Numbered from the stretch's first letter, positions 22,922-36,854 are shown. The stretch is 64,000 bases of DNA from Hydractinia symbiolongicarpus (GCF_029227915.1 NC_079882.1:12648001-12712000), one strand, 5' to 3'. The notes: generated by a model from the sequence alone, not told the origin. Translations and numbers: made by a program.

Positions 22922-25900
22922 TTATTCCTCGTTCTTTCGAATCATTTCTTGTTGTTTCTTTGCAGCATCCACTTCGTCTGCTAAAATCTTTGCGATACTT
23001 TTGACACGATTCTAACAATATATACACGATTCCACTTTATTTTAATCCGAATATGCAGATAACATATATTCCTAATAGTTAAAGTACAAATGTCTGGCTA
23101 AGCAGCGCGAGCTATTAAAGGGCTCAGTGAGCTTATTTTATGAGCATGTTATTATGTGGAAAAGAGTATGCTAAAGAAAGTATCAACATTTCATTGCACT
23201 AGGTGCACAAGTTTAAACATCATATCTGCTGAAATGAGTATGTTATAATTTAGTATCATTCTGTTTTAAATAGCAGAGTGAGCTGACCAATTTTGTAGTA
23301 CCGTCGAAAATGTTAATGAAATGATACAAGAGGAATTACAGGGGAGCATGACAAAAGGTTAACAAAGAAAATCAACAACTGATATTTAAGCAAAACAACA
23401 TCACTTTATTCAATGGTGTGTTGTTAAAAAAATGCCCAACCCAAAGAAATAAAACATGTTACCTCAATATATTGTTTGTGTTCCACGATTCTTTTACAAT
23501 AGTCAATCAAAGCATTTGCATATTCCTCTTGTTCTTTTATCTGTTTTGATTGTCGTATTTCAGTCCTGCGATGACAATTATTGAGAAAAGTTTAAGACAT
23601 CATCCTGGGTGGTTTCCACGAATTATAAAAGACGACATTGAAAAAACATATAAGGATAACAAGTGTGTGCTACTTACTCTTTTCTCTTCACTTCTAATTC
23701 ATTGGCTTCTTCTTGTAACGCTTTACTTATCTCTTTCTGCTGATTGTCCAGAAACTCCTTCTGTTCACGAAGTTTGAGCATTGAAGATTGATACTCTTGT
23801 TCAAATAACTTAAAAGAAGTTAAAAGAAAGAAGAATGGAGGAGAGATGTTTAGAAAGCAAACAAGTACTTAGTCACAAATTAATTAATTGTACCTCCATG
23901 TGTGTATCGACATCTTTTTCGATGTTATTCAAACGCGATTTTAATTCTGCTATCTCAGATTCGTCTTCTGTGCAAAGTTCTTTCGTCTAAAAAATTATAA
24001 ATCAATAATTTATAAATCAATAATCCAACTAATATTTTTTTATATAAAAAAGTAGTTACTTAATATTCGTGCGCAACAGCACATGCAATTAAATTTTGGT
24101 TATACGATTATTCACTCCAGAAATCTTGTGGAAACTTATTCCACGCACTAAAAAATATTATTATAAGGTTTTTGCTTTTGATACAACAGGTAAATACCAG
24201 CTGTATTCCCGTGCTTTTTTTCAACCCAAGTTACATTGAGAAGAAACTTTCGCTACAATTCTTGTTCGGGTTACATAAACTTTTGCGAATTAGAAAATAA
24301 ATTTTGAGCCATGTCATAAACTTTCGCCAATTAGCTAATAACTTTTACGAAAATAATTTGCCAGTGAAGAAACATTTTCTCGACAGAATTTTCCACTGGT
24401 AAAGTAACGAACACTCCTACGTGGTCATATCTCTCCATCTCTGTGATCTTCTGAGCTTCTAGACGACCGCGATTATCTGCAATTTGATTTGCTAACTTGA
24501 TGAGTGATGGCTAAAAACAATTTGATATTTACAACAGGAGATACTATAGTACAGACAACTCAAATATAGCAAAAATGGAATGTCTGTTTAAAGGTTTTCC
24601 TCAAGGGCATGATTGTAATAATAGTGACGAAAAAAGAAAGCGCTCTAACATTTTTTATAGAACAAGGATTTAGGCGACGGATAAGAGTATGCTGAAACTC
24701 AAATTACGATGCCTCAATAGATTTCACAGCTTCTTTGACATCACTTTTTAGTTGAAATTTATAAAAATCAGCAGTAAATTATAAATTTGTTCACCTTTAG
24801 TCTTTGCTTGCAGTCAATTAGGCCGGACATATCTTTTAAGTTATGATCAATGTAAAGTGCTATAGAATCCTCGCTTACGTATTGGGTGATAATTGGATTT
24901 AAGGCTAGTTCACGCACCATGTCGTTATATTGATTTATGGTAGTGCAAGCCTAAACAAAAACACGTTAGCTTTTGAGTTACTTGCAGAATGCTTATAATC
25001 TAGATCTAAATTGCGTAATTAATCTTAGGTGCAAAATAGTTTTAGAAGGGTACATTAACATAATACCTTAATCAGGACTATATGAACGTACCTTGTCGTA
25101 CAGTTTCGAGTATCTAATCTCTTTTTCATAATTTTGTTGTTCCAAACGTTCTTTCTCCGCATTCAGTCTCTCTAACTGAACTTTCACTTCTGAACTCTTA
25201 TGTTTAATCTCTTCCTGATGTGACGGATCACCAAGCTACAAAAAACAGGTGCATAATGAAACTTAGAAAAAGTTGATTAACAGTGCTTAAAATTAGTACT
25301 TTTTGACTACATTTTAACTGGTTTCTTGTCCACATAATTTTTAGGATAAGTAAAAGCACCTACCTTAGCATAGTCGACACCTGCAAAACAAAACGTAAAA
25401 ACAATATAACTAACGTATATCATGAAAACAGTATAACTACAACACAGCTTTAATGCGACCAATTTGAGAAGACTATGTATAGCAAAATAACATCAGAGAT
25501 AATACACGTGCTTTAGTTCTTAAACATAAGTTCACATTTTCAATAAATTTAAGATCTGTAGTTATATATAACTTTCAAATATGTAGTTATAACTTTGGTA
25601 ACTTTTGAGGTAACTCAGTCAATAGAGCGCTCGATTCATGTCTTAAGGTAGTGGGTTCGGACCCATATAAACCTGTTGTCTAGTTGGGCAGATATTTTAG
25701 AAATTTATGAGATTGAAACATTCTAGAATTGCCTTTGTGGTCCCTTCTGAAGACATTTAACAGGATATATCCTTCAAAATTAGTAAGGCTAACTACATAA
25801 TCACTAATGAATCAATAAAGCTGCTAATTTGATATCTACCTTCTTCTTTGATTTGAACTTGATATTGTACATATTGTTGCTTTAAAACTTCAGTATCTTG

Positions 25901-28900
25901 TTGAAGATTTTGAATTTTCATAATATCTTGTTCTCTGTAAATGTGTAAATGTCTCATCAGTTTTGGTATCAAAGCTGTATTGACTGCAAAGACTATATTC
26001 ACAACACTTGTTTTCGTATTCAAACGAAAAGTTTGCCCAGAAAACTGTGACTAGCTTGAAATCAATTAATAATTCTCACTGCTTTTCTTGACAAAGGAAT
26101 GTTAGAGTTAAAGAGACTCAGTAAATTTCAGATGTAGTAAATGTTTTAGTGATTTTGAGGAGAATTAAGTTCACCGAATTTTTACCTTAATAAATTTCAT
26201 GTGTAAAACAAAATGTGCATACACTTAGGGAATTAATATAACAGCAAAAAAGAACATTTCTTTTTGCCAGTAAAACTTGCTAAGAAAATTATGTTAATTA
26301 TTAAATTTAACCACATTTCACCTAATTTCAAAAATCAAACTTTTCGAGTGAGATTTATCGTGAATAAGCATGTAGTAACATTGTCGCAATTGCTGCAGAA
26401 ACGTTTAGAAATCAGAGGTTTATAAAAATTTAATGAGCGAACAATTTCGCGAATTACAGCTAAATTCATGAAAATTAATGCCCTTATAGGTTAGATCAAA
26501 ATCCCACAGTTGATATTCTAACCTATGAGCTAAATATTTTAGTTCAGAATTAAATAACAAGAAAAGACTAAAAGATCGTTTTAAGAACCTACATTTTTTC
26601 TTCAAGAGAAGTTCTTATCCTGATGGCTTCTTCTAAGGGATCCTATAACACGCACATAATAAATACAAACTAACCAACAACAACAAGAACAATTAAAATA
26701 AAAAATAATTTAAACACATACACCCTCTGCTTCTAGTTCTGCAAGTTCAGCTTCGAGTGAAGCCACATCATTAACTAAGCATTCATGATCTAAATAAAAT
26801 TTGGTTGTACACAAAATTTAAATATTTTTTCACACTATTAAATTTCAAGAATGACGTATAATGGTGAACTGACCTTCTTCTGAACAGCCAGCTTGCTTAA
26901 CTGAAAAAGATAAATAAAAGAAAGCACATCGTTAAAGAGGGCTTTGACACTTTCGGAAGTAATGTTGTTCTATTATACAAATATATTTTAGTGAAACTTT
27001 TCACAACAATGGCCATATACTAATAGATTCTATTAATTACAGCTTATAAATTACTTACTTATAGACGCTTGGAGTTGTTCCCTTCCTTCAGAAAAGTCAT
27101 CCTTTCCCAACATGAACTCTTTGTAAGTTCCATTGTAGTAGTCAAAAAATATCTTAAGATAAGAAAAAATGCAACATTAAATTTTTATGGAGACATTATA
27201 CTTTGCAAAAAATGTTTGAACAGATCTTACTTTTTCTTGCTGTGTACAGATGGGTTCATCTTCAAATGAGGGTGGGAACAATATTTGTTCAACATCAATG
27301 GTGTTCACAGTCTAAATAAACGCATAAACCTTTATAACTACAACATACCATACACGAAAGATTTAGTGTCAATTGAGAAAGTAAAGGTAAAAATATTAAA
27401 TAGTACGCCTGTTAATCAGCCTCACTGAACAAAGTCAAAGTTTATTTAATCGAGACTTTTGTTAACAGGCTAAGATTAATGTTAACATAAACCAGGCGAT
27501 GTACAATAGAAAAATTATCATATTATTCACTTATTATTATCTTCAGCTGCATGACTAATAATTTAAGCATATACAGATGGCAAAGTAGTAAAATTGGGAT
27601 AATCACGACTTAAAATTTTTTTTAATTGCATTGATAATAATCAAGGAAGTATGGAATAACAAAATGATTTTTCGACTGATTTATATTTTTGGTTTAACAT
27701 TTGCCAGTGAATCTGAAATAAGAGAGGGAATTGTAGGCTAAATGCTGTTACAATACTAAAAAAGTTGTGGAATTCACACCTTTATTAACTCCACCATCCA
27801 ATGCAGTGCACCAAGTAGAGTCGGCCATGTATGTAAACTTCCAATAGCAAACATGGCGCTTTTTGATATTGTAAAAGGATAACTAAGTGACTTTAAGATC
27901 CGTGGAACTTCTTCTTCAAATTTCTTTTCCATTTTAAATGTCGTATTTAGGAAACCATATAAGTGCTAAGTACAAAAATTAAATAAACAAAAAACAAACA
28001 AAATCAAACAAATAGAAATGCAAAAATATATTATGTTATATTTATTATAATATAGATAATTTATAAGAGTTTTAGTACTGCAAAGAAAGAAACAGGATCG
28101 GGCATCATGCAACAAATTGAAATCTCAAAATTTAACTATTTGCATTGTACAGAATGTACAGAATGGTTACCTCAAAAACTCTTAAAAATTCTTTGGTAGT
28201 TGGAGCTGACAGGACTTTTGGTGAAATTGAGTAAGGATAACCAGATTCGTTTAAGAACTTTAAAAATTAATACAACTAATATTACGCTGTTGTCTTAGGA
28301 TAAGCAAGACATGACATGAGTAGAATATTTCTGTTTTGAAACATCAAAGATGACAGGCCTATCCGTAAGAAGATAGCATGTGCGGTAAAAATTGCATGCC
28401 TCAAAGTTACCGAAACTTACAGTTTGTGGGAAGATCAGTACAATTAATTTTTTTAAAGAATTGATTATCAAAAGTTGGTCACAAAAATAATTAAAAGGTC
28501 TGAAGAATAAAAATCAACATGTCATGGCATTCATACCTCCAAGATTTCTTCAATCATCTGCTTCTGATACACTAAGAAAATGTTTATTTGATTATAATTA
28601 TGTAGTAAAAAGTAGAGAGAAACTGATATTAACAACTCTTTAAACCTCACAGCATTACATCCCCTTATATTGTGACTATCCTGGTAACTGTAGATAATAA
28701 ATTACAAAGAAACAGATAGTATTACCAAGAACTCTACTGAACCTAACTCCAGAAGAGCTGAAGCACAACCAAGTGCACTTTATTAACAGATTTCCTGAAA
28801 AAACTAGTAGTGTCAATACAAAGAAATTCACAACCAAAAATTTTGGTGTCTCTAAAGAATTATTTTTTGTAAGAATATTGTAATTCTTTGTACAGAGTCA

Positions 28901-31900
28901 TTTAAAATAAACAAGTGGTGACTAGATCTAATAGATGTTCTCAATATAAGAAGATAAATGCTGCTTTTGACAATTCAAAACTGTCCAAGGCAAAAGTTAT
29001 GAAATTAATTTTTATCCTGAAAGTTTACTCACCCCAATTGTACTATATTCTTAGACCTATATAATAAAATGCTAACTGTGTCTGTGACTTTCCCAAGGTA
29101 AATTATATTTTTTACAATATTCAATAACAAAGTCTATAAAAAATCACCTAAGTTTTGACATTATTACAAAAATTGACTTTTTTCTTTATGAAGGTTTGAA
29201 ATTTTTCTTTATAAACTTTTCTTTCATTGCGTATACCATCTATAGAATAGTTTATAAAGATACAAAAATTTATTGTCGGGTGATATAAATCTTTCAAATT
29301 TTTATCGTTTGGTTGATAAAAATCTGAAATGTTTGCAAGAAACATCAAAGGAGCTGACAAAATCATGACGAAAGTGAACACACCTGATTCAGAAATGAAT
29401 GAACTGAAGAAACAAGAAAAAAATAAGAACCTAAATAAAAAAATATATTGACGCCAACTCTGCAACGCTTGTTGCAATAAATAATATTCGCAACCCCGTC
29501 CCCAGTACTTTTCCCTCTTTATATAATGCTGTCCTTACACAAAGCAGTACAAAGAGACAAAAGTTCCTGGGGACGAATGTGCAAAAGCTATATAATAAAT
29601 AATTTCAAACGTCAGTTCCCTGACGAAATACACTAATTACCTCTCATAACACTCAGTGTTAATTCTTAAATATTTACGAAACTGCTGTTGGTCTTCTAAA
29701 CAACAACCGTTTTTTCTATGTATTTTTGTATAACGCAGGCAGTTCATATTCTTTAGTTGCGAAGAAAAAATAATAGTAATTTGTCTCACTAAAAAAATAT
29801 ATGTAACTAGTTCTCAAGGTGAAAAGATAAAAATGCTTGCATGCTCGAAAACTTGTTTTTAAAAGCTATTCAGCTAGAATTTTTCTTGTGTTGTTTTGAA
29901 TGTTATACAGCAAGAATTATTCTTGTGCTGTTTTGAAAATTGTACAGAATATACTTGTATTATTTTAAAGCGCTGTTTCTAAATTTATACAGCAAGTTAT
30001 TCTTTTCCTACTTACAATAATAAAACAACAATTTTGGTGCTCTTTTAATGTTTTTTGCACAGCTTTATAGGAAAATCTAAATTTAAGTGCAAATTCTTTT
30101 TCGGATGGTTGTTTAGTTGAGAATATTTAAAATCTTTCGCAGCATTAAAATCAATTATTTTAAAATTCAGGTAGTTAAGTTTACTTAACTTTAGTTAATT
30201 GCTAAACGACATGGACTGGCGTTAGTACGGTAGCGCGTAGCTGTGGTTGCCATCTTAGTTTCACAGGCCTGGGCTCCAATCTTCACTTTGTTCGTTCGGC
30301 TCTTTTAGTCACGGTCTCGCTCCACGATTCCTCTTTCGCTCGTGCTAGCCAACAGTAGTTGTGGTTTTACCGCCCACCCATCCCGTCAGGGCATTTTTAC
30401 TGTTAAGTTCATTAGGTTTTATTCAATGTGAATATTTTTAGGACATTTATACACGGGAGATGTATATATTTTGTATACGTTGTATATATATTTACTTTGC
30501 GTTCATGTGGTCTGAAAGACAGGGTCGAGGGGGTGTGTTGTGTATTTTAAACTCATGCTGGTATTCTTAAGTAATATTTTGCTATTCATGAACTATCAAT
30601 CTTAAGCTGTCCTTGTTGGCAGTTTGTTAGAACCTGTCTTTGTTGACAGTTTGTTTAGAACCTGTCTTTGTTGACAGTTTGTTTTACTTATATTGATTGA
30701 CAGTTTGTTTTATGTGATCCTTGTTGACCACACTACATTTACGAGAAACTGTCTTAGACAGTTTGTTGTGGTCTTTGTTGACCTCTGTTACAATTAGATA
30801 CAGTACACACATATCCTCCGAGACCCCTCATATCCGCCAAACTTGCAGTTTTTATTGTTGTTTTTCCCTGCGCGTTGTAAGCAATTAAATAACAAAGTGT
30901 ATTCTATCTTGTTTTAATTATTTTTCCTAAATGGTATTGACTGTATTACAGTTTACCTAGTGTAATTTTAAACATAGATATTAATCATAATGAAGGAGGG
31001 TGTTATGACAATAATCTGTCTTGTTTTTTGCTTGTATTATAACTATGTTAGCGGAAGTAGCTAATTTTTGTTATAAATCACATAAAAAGGTAAACTTCTG
31101 TTTACCCACGTAACTATTTTTGTGATTACAAAATTAGCGCATCGCGCATTTTAGTTTTATCGCAACAAATTACCATAAACAAAGAATCAACTTCCAGTGG
31201 CTTTTACAACAATTGTCCTATAGTAGTGTTATCAGTTCACCTTCTTGACAATCAACCAACAAAAAAAAACATCATTGATTATCTTCTATGCTTATTATAT
31301 TTTCACGAGATGAGATGAGAAGTTTTTTGCTTGATATATATTATTATTTTTTTGTTTTTGTGAAAATTAGGGTCGACCAGGCTTGTAGAACAACTAATTA
31401 AATTGAAGTCGCCTTAAGGGGTATGCATTCAAACTTGATTAATGCATAGATAATAAAAAGATGAATTGATTAAAATATTTTTTTTTGTCAAAGTGACACT
31501 AGTTTGCTCATCCCAGGCCTCTTATTTTTTCCAATGACTCAATAACTTAGGATATGGAATGAATTTGTTTGTTTTTAAATTTTGTATCCTATTTGCATTT
31601 GCGCTTAATGAGGAAGAGAGATAAAATTTCATGTTTTAAAGAGAACCCATATCTAAGGAATATATATGTAGAAAATAATATCACTAAAGTTTTGTAGCTG
31701 TATTTCAAAGAATATTATTACATTGACAATAGTGGAATAACTTTGGGTTTTTTGGCTAGGATAGCCTCTTCAGCTCCTACTGTACTGTTATCAATAAGAG
31801 TCCTGTGAAGGGGTTCTAGTGTATTGACAGCTCCCATTTGAGCTATGGAAGCAGTGCAAGCACAAAATTTGCTTAACTAGACAACCACCTAAGATATCAA

Positions 31901-32878
31901 TCCTATTCTTGTGCTGAACGAGAAAGGATCAATTTACACTTTTATAGTCTATGTTATTACTGGATTGATAATATGTATGTAATACTGACTTTATGTCTTG
32001 TATATTGGTAGCAATAAACATAACAGATTAATCATTATCTTGTATTCTCAGAAATCCTGAGCCTGCATAAGTAACAACACAAATAGAGAACATTGTGAAC
32101 AAGTGTTAAAAACAAGCATCTCGAGCCTGAGCTGAAAATACGTTCTTAAAAAAAATGGTAGTTAAACCAATCATTCCATAGTTCATGAATTACACCTTAG
32201 AAGCAGCCTGTTTTTATTGTAATGTACTTCCATGATCAGGCTTAATTTTTAATTATTTACATACAGTATACAACACAAATTAGGTATATAATGGCATTTT
32301 GTCAAATATTACAAGATGCATTACTTGGTGGTTAAGATGATGAAAAAATTACCTCTATTGCTCAATGGCCGCGAGTCCTTCACTTGGTGTGAGCCTTGAC
32401 TGGACCATCTAATATATAGAAAAACCTTTGGTCAATTCAAATTTTAAATTGTCTAAGAATTATTAATTTTAAATGTATATAACTATACTATAATCATCAT
32501 CACGGTTGCACTTGATAATAAATTCACAAAAAAATCGATTCTTAATTATATATAGTCCATTACAATGCCATCACAGTGCAGCCCTTCTAATAATTTTTTT
32601 ATTTTTTGTGTGTGTGTGTGTGTATTTGCATATATGTGCGTAAAGTTGCAGTTAAATCATTCTTAATTTTATTTAATGCAATTACAACATAATATACAAC
32701 AATACTATAATACAACTTGCCTTTTTCCAGACATTTGAATTCGGGATTTGTTTGCACTGAATGTAAGTCGTTTTTGCTCTGGTGGCCTTCTTTGCTGCTG
32801 TCTCAGTTTGGCAGCAGCACTTCCAAAGCCCAGCATGGAACGCCTGTCTTGTGGTGTTTGGAGAGATTTTCTAGACAT
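22922..32878 (-). CDS. ndc80: Kinetochore protein NDC80/HEC1
   Basis: Nineteen coding exons on the minus strand, 5' to 3': 32878-32721, 32408-32353, 28571-28537, 28257-28171, 27965-27780, 27311-27231, 27152-27059, 26900-26874, 26789-26722, 26642-26593, 25934-25840, 25380-25364, 25235-25092, 24950-24795, 24510-24421, 23986-23894, 23808-23678, 23565-23463, 23011-22922. They sum to 1761 nt, 586 aa plus TAA, against 642 aa in human. The N-terminal tail is basic with RKS and RRS sites typical of Aurora B targets. The calponin-homology region is unmistakable: KDSRPLS, FLNESGYPYSISPKVLSAPT, KKFEEEVPRILKSLSYPF, LHTWPTLLGALHWMVELIK. The rest is coiled coil. The protein links kinetochores to microtubule plus ends as part of the NDC80 complex. 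The first intron uses a GC donor (see separate entry). Confidence 0.96.
25608..25790 (+). repeat. Second tRNA-derived SINE family
   Basis: A tRNA-like head GTAACTCAGTCAATAGAGCG with box B-like GGGTTCGGACCC, followed by a non-tRNA body. It lies in an NDC80 intron. The sequence differs from the other SINE family in the window. Only one copy is seen here, so family status is inferred. Confidence 0.5.
29490..29577. repeat. Short foldback MITE relic
   Basis: Ends AACCCCGTCCCCAG and CTGGGGACGAATG are inverted, enclosing about 60 bp that includes a second weaker inverted pair (AGTACTTT/AAAGT-like). It shares its termini with the foldbacks at 34538 and 39179 and lies in NDC80 intron 2. Confidence 0.55.
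30600..30790. repeat. Short tandem repeat with GTTGACAGTTTGTT core
   Basis: Three to four imperfect copies of a roughly 27-bp unit with CCTGTCTTTGTTGACAGTTT, followed by further degenerate TTGTTGAC copies. It is in NDC80 intron 2. The nearby stretch 30205-30400 has a box B-like GGGCTCCAATC and may be a SINE remnant. Confidence 0.6.
32610..32632. repeat. (GT)n microsatellite
   Basis: About nine GT units in NDC80 intron 1. A comparable (CA)n tract sits at about 6556-6583 in the mosaic gene and a (TA)n tract at about 43668-43689 in MELK intron 2. Confidence 0.85.
32711..32720 (-). other. GC-AG intron donor of NDC80 exon 1
   Basis: On the minus strand exon 1 ends AAAAAG and the intron starts GCAAGT, a perfect match to the rare GC-AG donor consensus AG|GCAAGT. 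No GT within a few bases gives a frame that joins exon 2 (32408-32353), while this junction does. Confidence 0.8.
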
Positions 32879-33821
32879 TTTTTTTTAATCTGCTCTAAAA
32901 AATTAGCATAGAAGGTACGAAATATGTTATATAGGTGTTATATATTGTCTTTTGTGGTATAGGTACACGTAAAGAAAAACAAAGAAACAATGAAAAGAAT
33001 CCTGGTAAAATGTACATGTACAGTATTATAGTAACCAATGCGCTGACATAAAATTTCAGAGTAAAAAATGTACGAATAAAAAATAACATGTAAAAAAATT
33101 GAGATCAACAAATATAATAACCATAAGATGAGGCTGAAATTAGAAAAAATAAGCATTTATGCTGGGCTGGAATTAGACTAAAAAGAACACTAAACCCACA
33201 GCACAGTAATTGAAGGATGAGTTTTGTGAGTAGTTTCTTTATTACTTTCTATAGCTTGTTCTTTTTTTAACCTGATTTTAAATTAATCTTTTTAGCTGAT
33301 AATTATATTGCCTAATAAACAAAAACATACTCTTAACTAGAGAAAGAATATGGACAAGTCATTATTGCCCAATCCTAATTGTTGATAAACTATTGATGAT
33401 TATAAAAAGGGAGAAAAAAAGTTGTTCATAGCAAACCTTCTCTAATATACTAATACTAGCTTTCAGCTCTGTCTTTGTTCAACAGATTTACTAGCAGTGC
33501 AACGCTAATAACTTTTATCTATAAAATTACATTGGAAGAAATTAAAAGATGAATATGTGTGTTTTAAGCCAGGAACTTTTGTACGTGAAGTGAAGTTAGC
33601 AAGCTCATTTCTCTTCCATCTTGAATCTTTAAATCTTTGAATCTTTAAAGCGCCCACTTTTTTGTTGCCAACAAGCTCCTAGTCAAAAAAGATAAAACTA
33701 TACATTGATACAATATATTGCTGTATTTATTGTGGACTAGGTGCAAGGCTAATTTCTTCCTTTCCTCTTCTTTCCTTTCTTACTTTTTTCTCCTCTTTTT
33801 GCTCCATTGCCTTGGTTTCTA

Positions 33822-33831
33822 TTTTGGCGCG
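33822..33831. promoter_or_regulatory. E2F-like site in a CpG-rich patch upstream of NDC80
   Basis: TTTTGGCGCG matches the E2F consensus TTTSGCGC. It lies about 950 bp upstream of the NDC80 ATG within the most GC-rich patch of the intergenic region (33825-33905). The sequence just before the NDC80 ATG looks like a splice acceptor (TTTTTTAG then AGCAGATT), so a 5' UTR exon further upstream near this patch is plausible. E2F control of NDC80 is known in other animals; use here is inferred. Confidence 0.35.
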
Positions 33832-34537
33832 TCATTGAGCAAGGTTGACATGTACAGCCCTCGCGCGATACCCCTCTGCATGCAGCGCGCGATGACCGTG
33901 AGAGGGGTAAAAAGCAATCCGTGTCCAACCTCCAAGTCTGTCACCGCAATAAGTTTTGCACTAAACTCAGATTTTTGGTCAAATTGAGGCGACAAATTTG
34001 TATTTATGCGCGCGAAATTTTACTCGCCGTCATTTCTGAAAGCGCACTCAAATTCCAGCTCCCCTTTTATTACCACATAATTAACATAAAATACCTAATT
34101 CATGGTTTTTCTGCTAAAATCTCGATTCCAGAGCCTGTAGCAATTCTCCTTCACTGTTAGTTTTTCTTTTAATTTTCATTAAAAAAAACTTTAGTGTGAA
34201 GATTTTGAATGAGAAGAAATACTGTTTTCCGAGCACGATTTTTTACATATTTTTAGGTTAGCAAGGGAAAGCAAAAAAATTACCGGGAATCAAGAAAGCG
34301 AATAAATTTAAATTAGTATAAATCAAAAGTAAAATAGTTAATCAATCACTCAAAAGTCCCTGGAGACGAGGTCGTTCAGTCCCATGTGTCAAATCAAATC
34401 ACTATGAAATGCTGGAGAAAGTAGTATATAATTTATACCTACCTGGCCAAGACAGTTTGCGTGCACTTATTTTTGCGAAATGAGGACGATCAGAAGTTAT
34501 TATTGCGTGGATGAATTTTTTTCAGAGGGGAAGATTT

Positions 34538-34664
34538 CAACCTCGTTCCCAGGGCAATTTATCGCTTTTTTGGGTATCCGTGACGGCGCGAAGAAATAAA
34601 AATCATTTCTTCTCGCCGTCCGAGATTGTCAGAAAGAGAACAATGGGCCTGGGGACGAGGTTGG
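34538..34664. repeat. Foldback MITE
   Basis: Begins CAACCTCGTTCCCAGGGC and ends in the inverted GCCTGGGGACGAGGTTG; the central part is also inverted (GACGGCGCGAAGAAAT ... ATTTCTTCTCGCCGTC). No ORF. Same family as 39179-39295. Confidence 0.85.
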
Positions 34665-36854
34665 GGAAGATTTTACAGATTCTGCAACAAGAAGCTTTTG
34701 CAGTCCCTTGAAAAGCCACAATAAATTTGACACTCCTCATGAAGGGTTGTTGTTAAAGAAGGAGTCAGGGAAACATTTTTAGAACGTTTTTTTTTTATTT
34801 AGTTGAAGAATTTGTTTTTTATCAATCTGATAAAAATTTTGTTTTGTTTTCATCCTTTGACGTATTGCGCTTTTAACTCATAGTTCCCTTTTACCGATGC
34901 GTTCTCACATTGTGGAGTTTTCCAAGTTTCGCGTGAAGAAGACAAAAAATGGCAAACAAAAATAATATTTTTTTAAATCATGTTTATTAAGTTTCCCTGC
35001 AATTCAAACGAAAAAATGTGCAGCTCATTTGTTGATTTTTACATTGTGTTCTCTTTTTCGTAGAATAATATTTTTACCTCGATACGATATAAACCTGTGT
35101 TTACCAACTTAGTATCGCTGTATTACATACCGTCATCAAACTAAAATATTCAGTTTTTAAGCTGAAATTAAGCCAAGAAAAAACCCTCGGAAATCACACA
35201 AACCTCCTGCGAAGTTTGAATAAAATGTCTAAGGCTCTTAAAAATACCAAAAAAAAATCAACTTGTACTTTAAATCTCCAACTCGTGCTTTAAATTTGCA
35301 ACCCGCACTTCAAAAGCAACTCGTAAAATTATTGTACTCGCAACTTGCAACTCTTGTTTTAAAAACCAAAAAGTAACTCGCAACTCGTGGATTTAATGTA
35401 GTAAATCGTAACTCGTAACTTTTGACTTGTCCAGTCTCAGCAAAATGGTGACAACATGTCGACAAAAAGTTTTTTTAAGTCGTGTTTCTCCAAATAAGGG
35501 AATCCAGTGTTGCATAGTGTCCTAAAGGCTTAAACAGATTAGAAAGGCTTGCATATACAGTATAAAGGTCACTTAACAAGACCTACATCATCCAGTCATG
35601 TGGGTGCATATAATCTGTTAGTTAGAGAAATTCTTCGCAAGGAGATTATTTAGTCTAATGATGAGTCAAGGGTTTCAAAATAAATTTATCATTTCAGGGC
35701 GAGATTTTTCAGCGAAAGAATTTTTAAGTTGTTGATCTATTGTGTCTGCGCACTTTCAACCAAAGAAGACCTGTTCTCCAGCCTGGTTAGGTTGGGTTGT
35801 AAATTAAAGAATTAAAGAGTTGTGTATGGATACGAAGCGCGCCCGCTATTGAATTTTGATAAAAAGTGTATCTAATACTGCACACAATAGTATTGGCAGA
35901 GCAAACTATTCATGTTTTTGTTGTTATTAAAGGGGTGTCTTGGTAACGTTTCAAATTTCCTAGTTTGAAGAACTTTTAAATTTCACAAAATAAATCTCCA
36001 AAGATGTACATTCATAATTTAAATACCAAAAAAATTTTTCACCTCCGCCGTCTTACTACTAATTGCTTTGCGCAATCCGTTTTTTATTTCTCAATCTGTT
36101 ATTAAAAACACAGCTCGCGAAAAAATCACCTGGCTGGTTAAATTATACCTTTTTAAAACCAATCAAGTCGTCACGAGACTAGTCAGGACCAAGGCCTCTT
36201 TCACAATTGTAATGTAAAATGTTAGCAGGCTTTGGAGACAAGGTTGGGACTGCAAGACCTACAAGATACTTTGATACGTGACAGAAAGAAATGAATACAA
36301 CTTGTTATTGATGTACATACAGCAAGAAACAATAACTGTATTGATTTCGTGCGTTGATCAAACCCTTTTTTCTTTAATCACTTATTTGGGCCAATTATTT
36401 ATTTATTCTTATTTTCAAAATGTTATATTCAAGTTTTTTATTCAAGAAATATCTCACACCAGTTCTTTTCGCTCAACTCAAAAAGCAGGTGAAATATAGT
36501 AATATATATTTGTATTATAACATTCTATTTTTAATATCTGTTAACTTTTATATGTTTAAAAAATTCATTAGTTACTTTTTAGATTATATATTTTGAGCAT
36601 GTTGACGTCATCAGGAGGTGTTTTGGTCGCTGTTTTGACTATTTGTGGAATAAACCATATTCAAAGTATTAAACTTTTCTAAATTAATTCAAGCACGTTA
36701 TCATAAAGTGTTTTCTCTAAAAACGAAATGTCTTATTAATAAAACTCATTTGCCACTAATACCTAAAAATAATTTCTCGAGACAACACATTTTTAAAGAG
36801 GTTCTGTGGCAGATTTGAACAATAAGCTGTATTATTATGTTGTGTAAAATGTTA

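Larger units (their letters stand above)
32879..36854. other. Intergenic region between NDC80 and the GPCR gene
   Basis: No coding sequence supported. Contents: possible NDC80 5' UTR and promoter (to about 33.9 kb), a foldback MITE at 34538-34664, a related terminus at about 34350-34373 and a partial match (GGAGACAAGGTTGGGA) at about 36234-36249, and a run of degenerate CAACTCGTA-type short repeats at 35270-35430. Confidence 0.6.

Noticed and set aside
33718-33987. 89-codon plus-strand ORF near the CpG patch
   Set aside because: Low-complexity start, no domain, and the region is better explained as promoter or UTR of NDC80.
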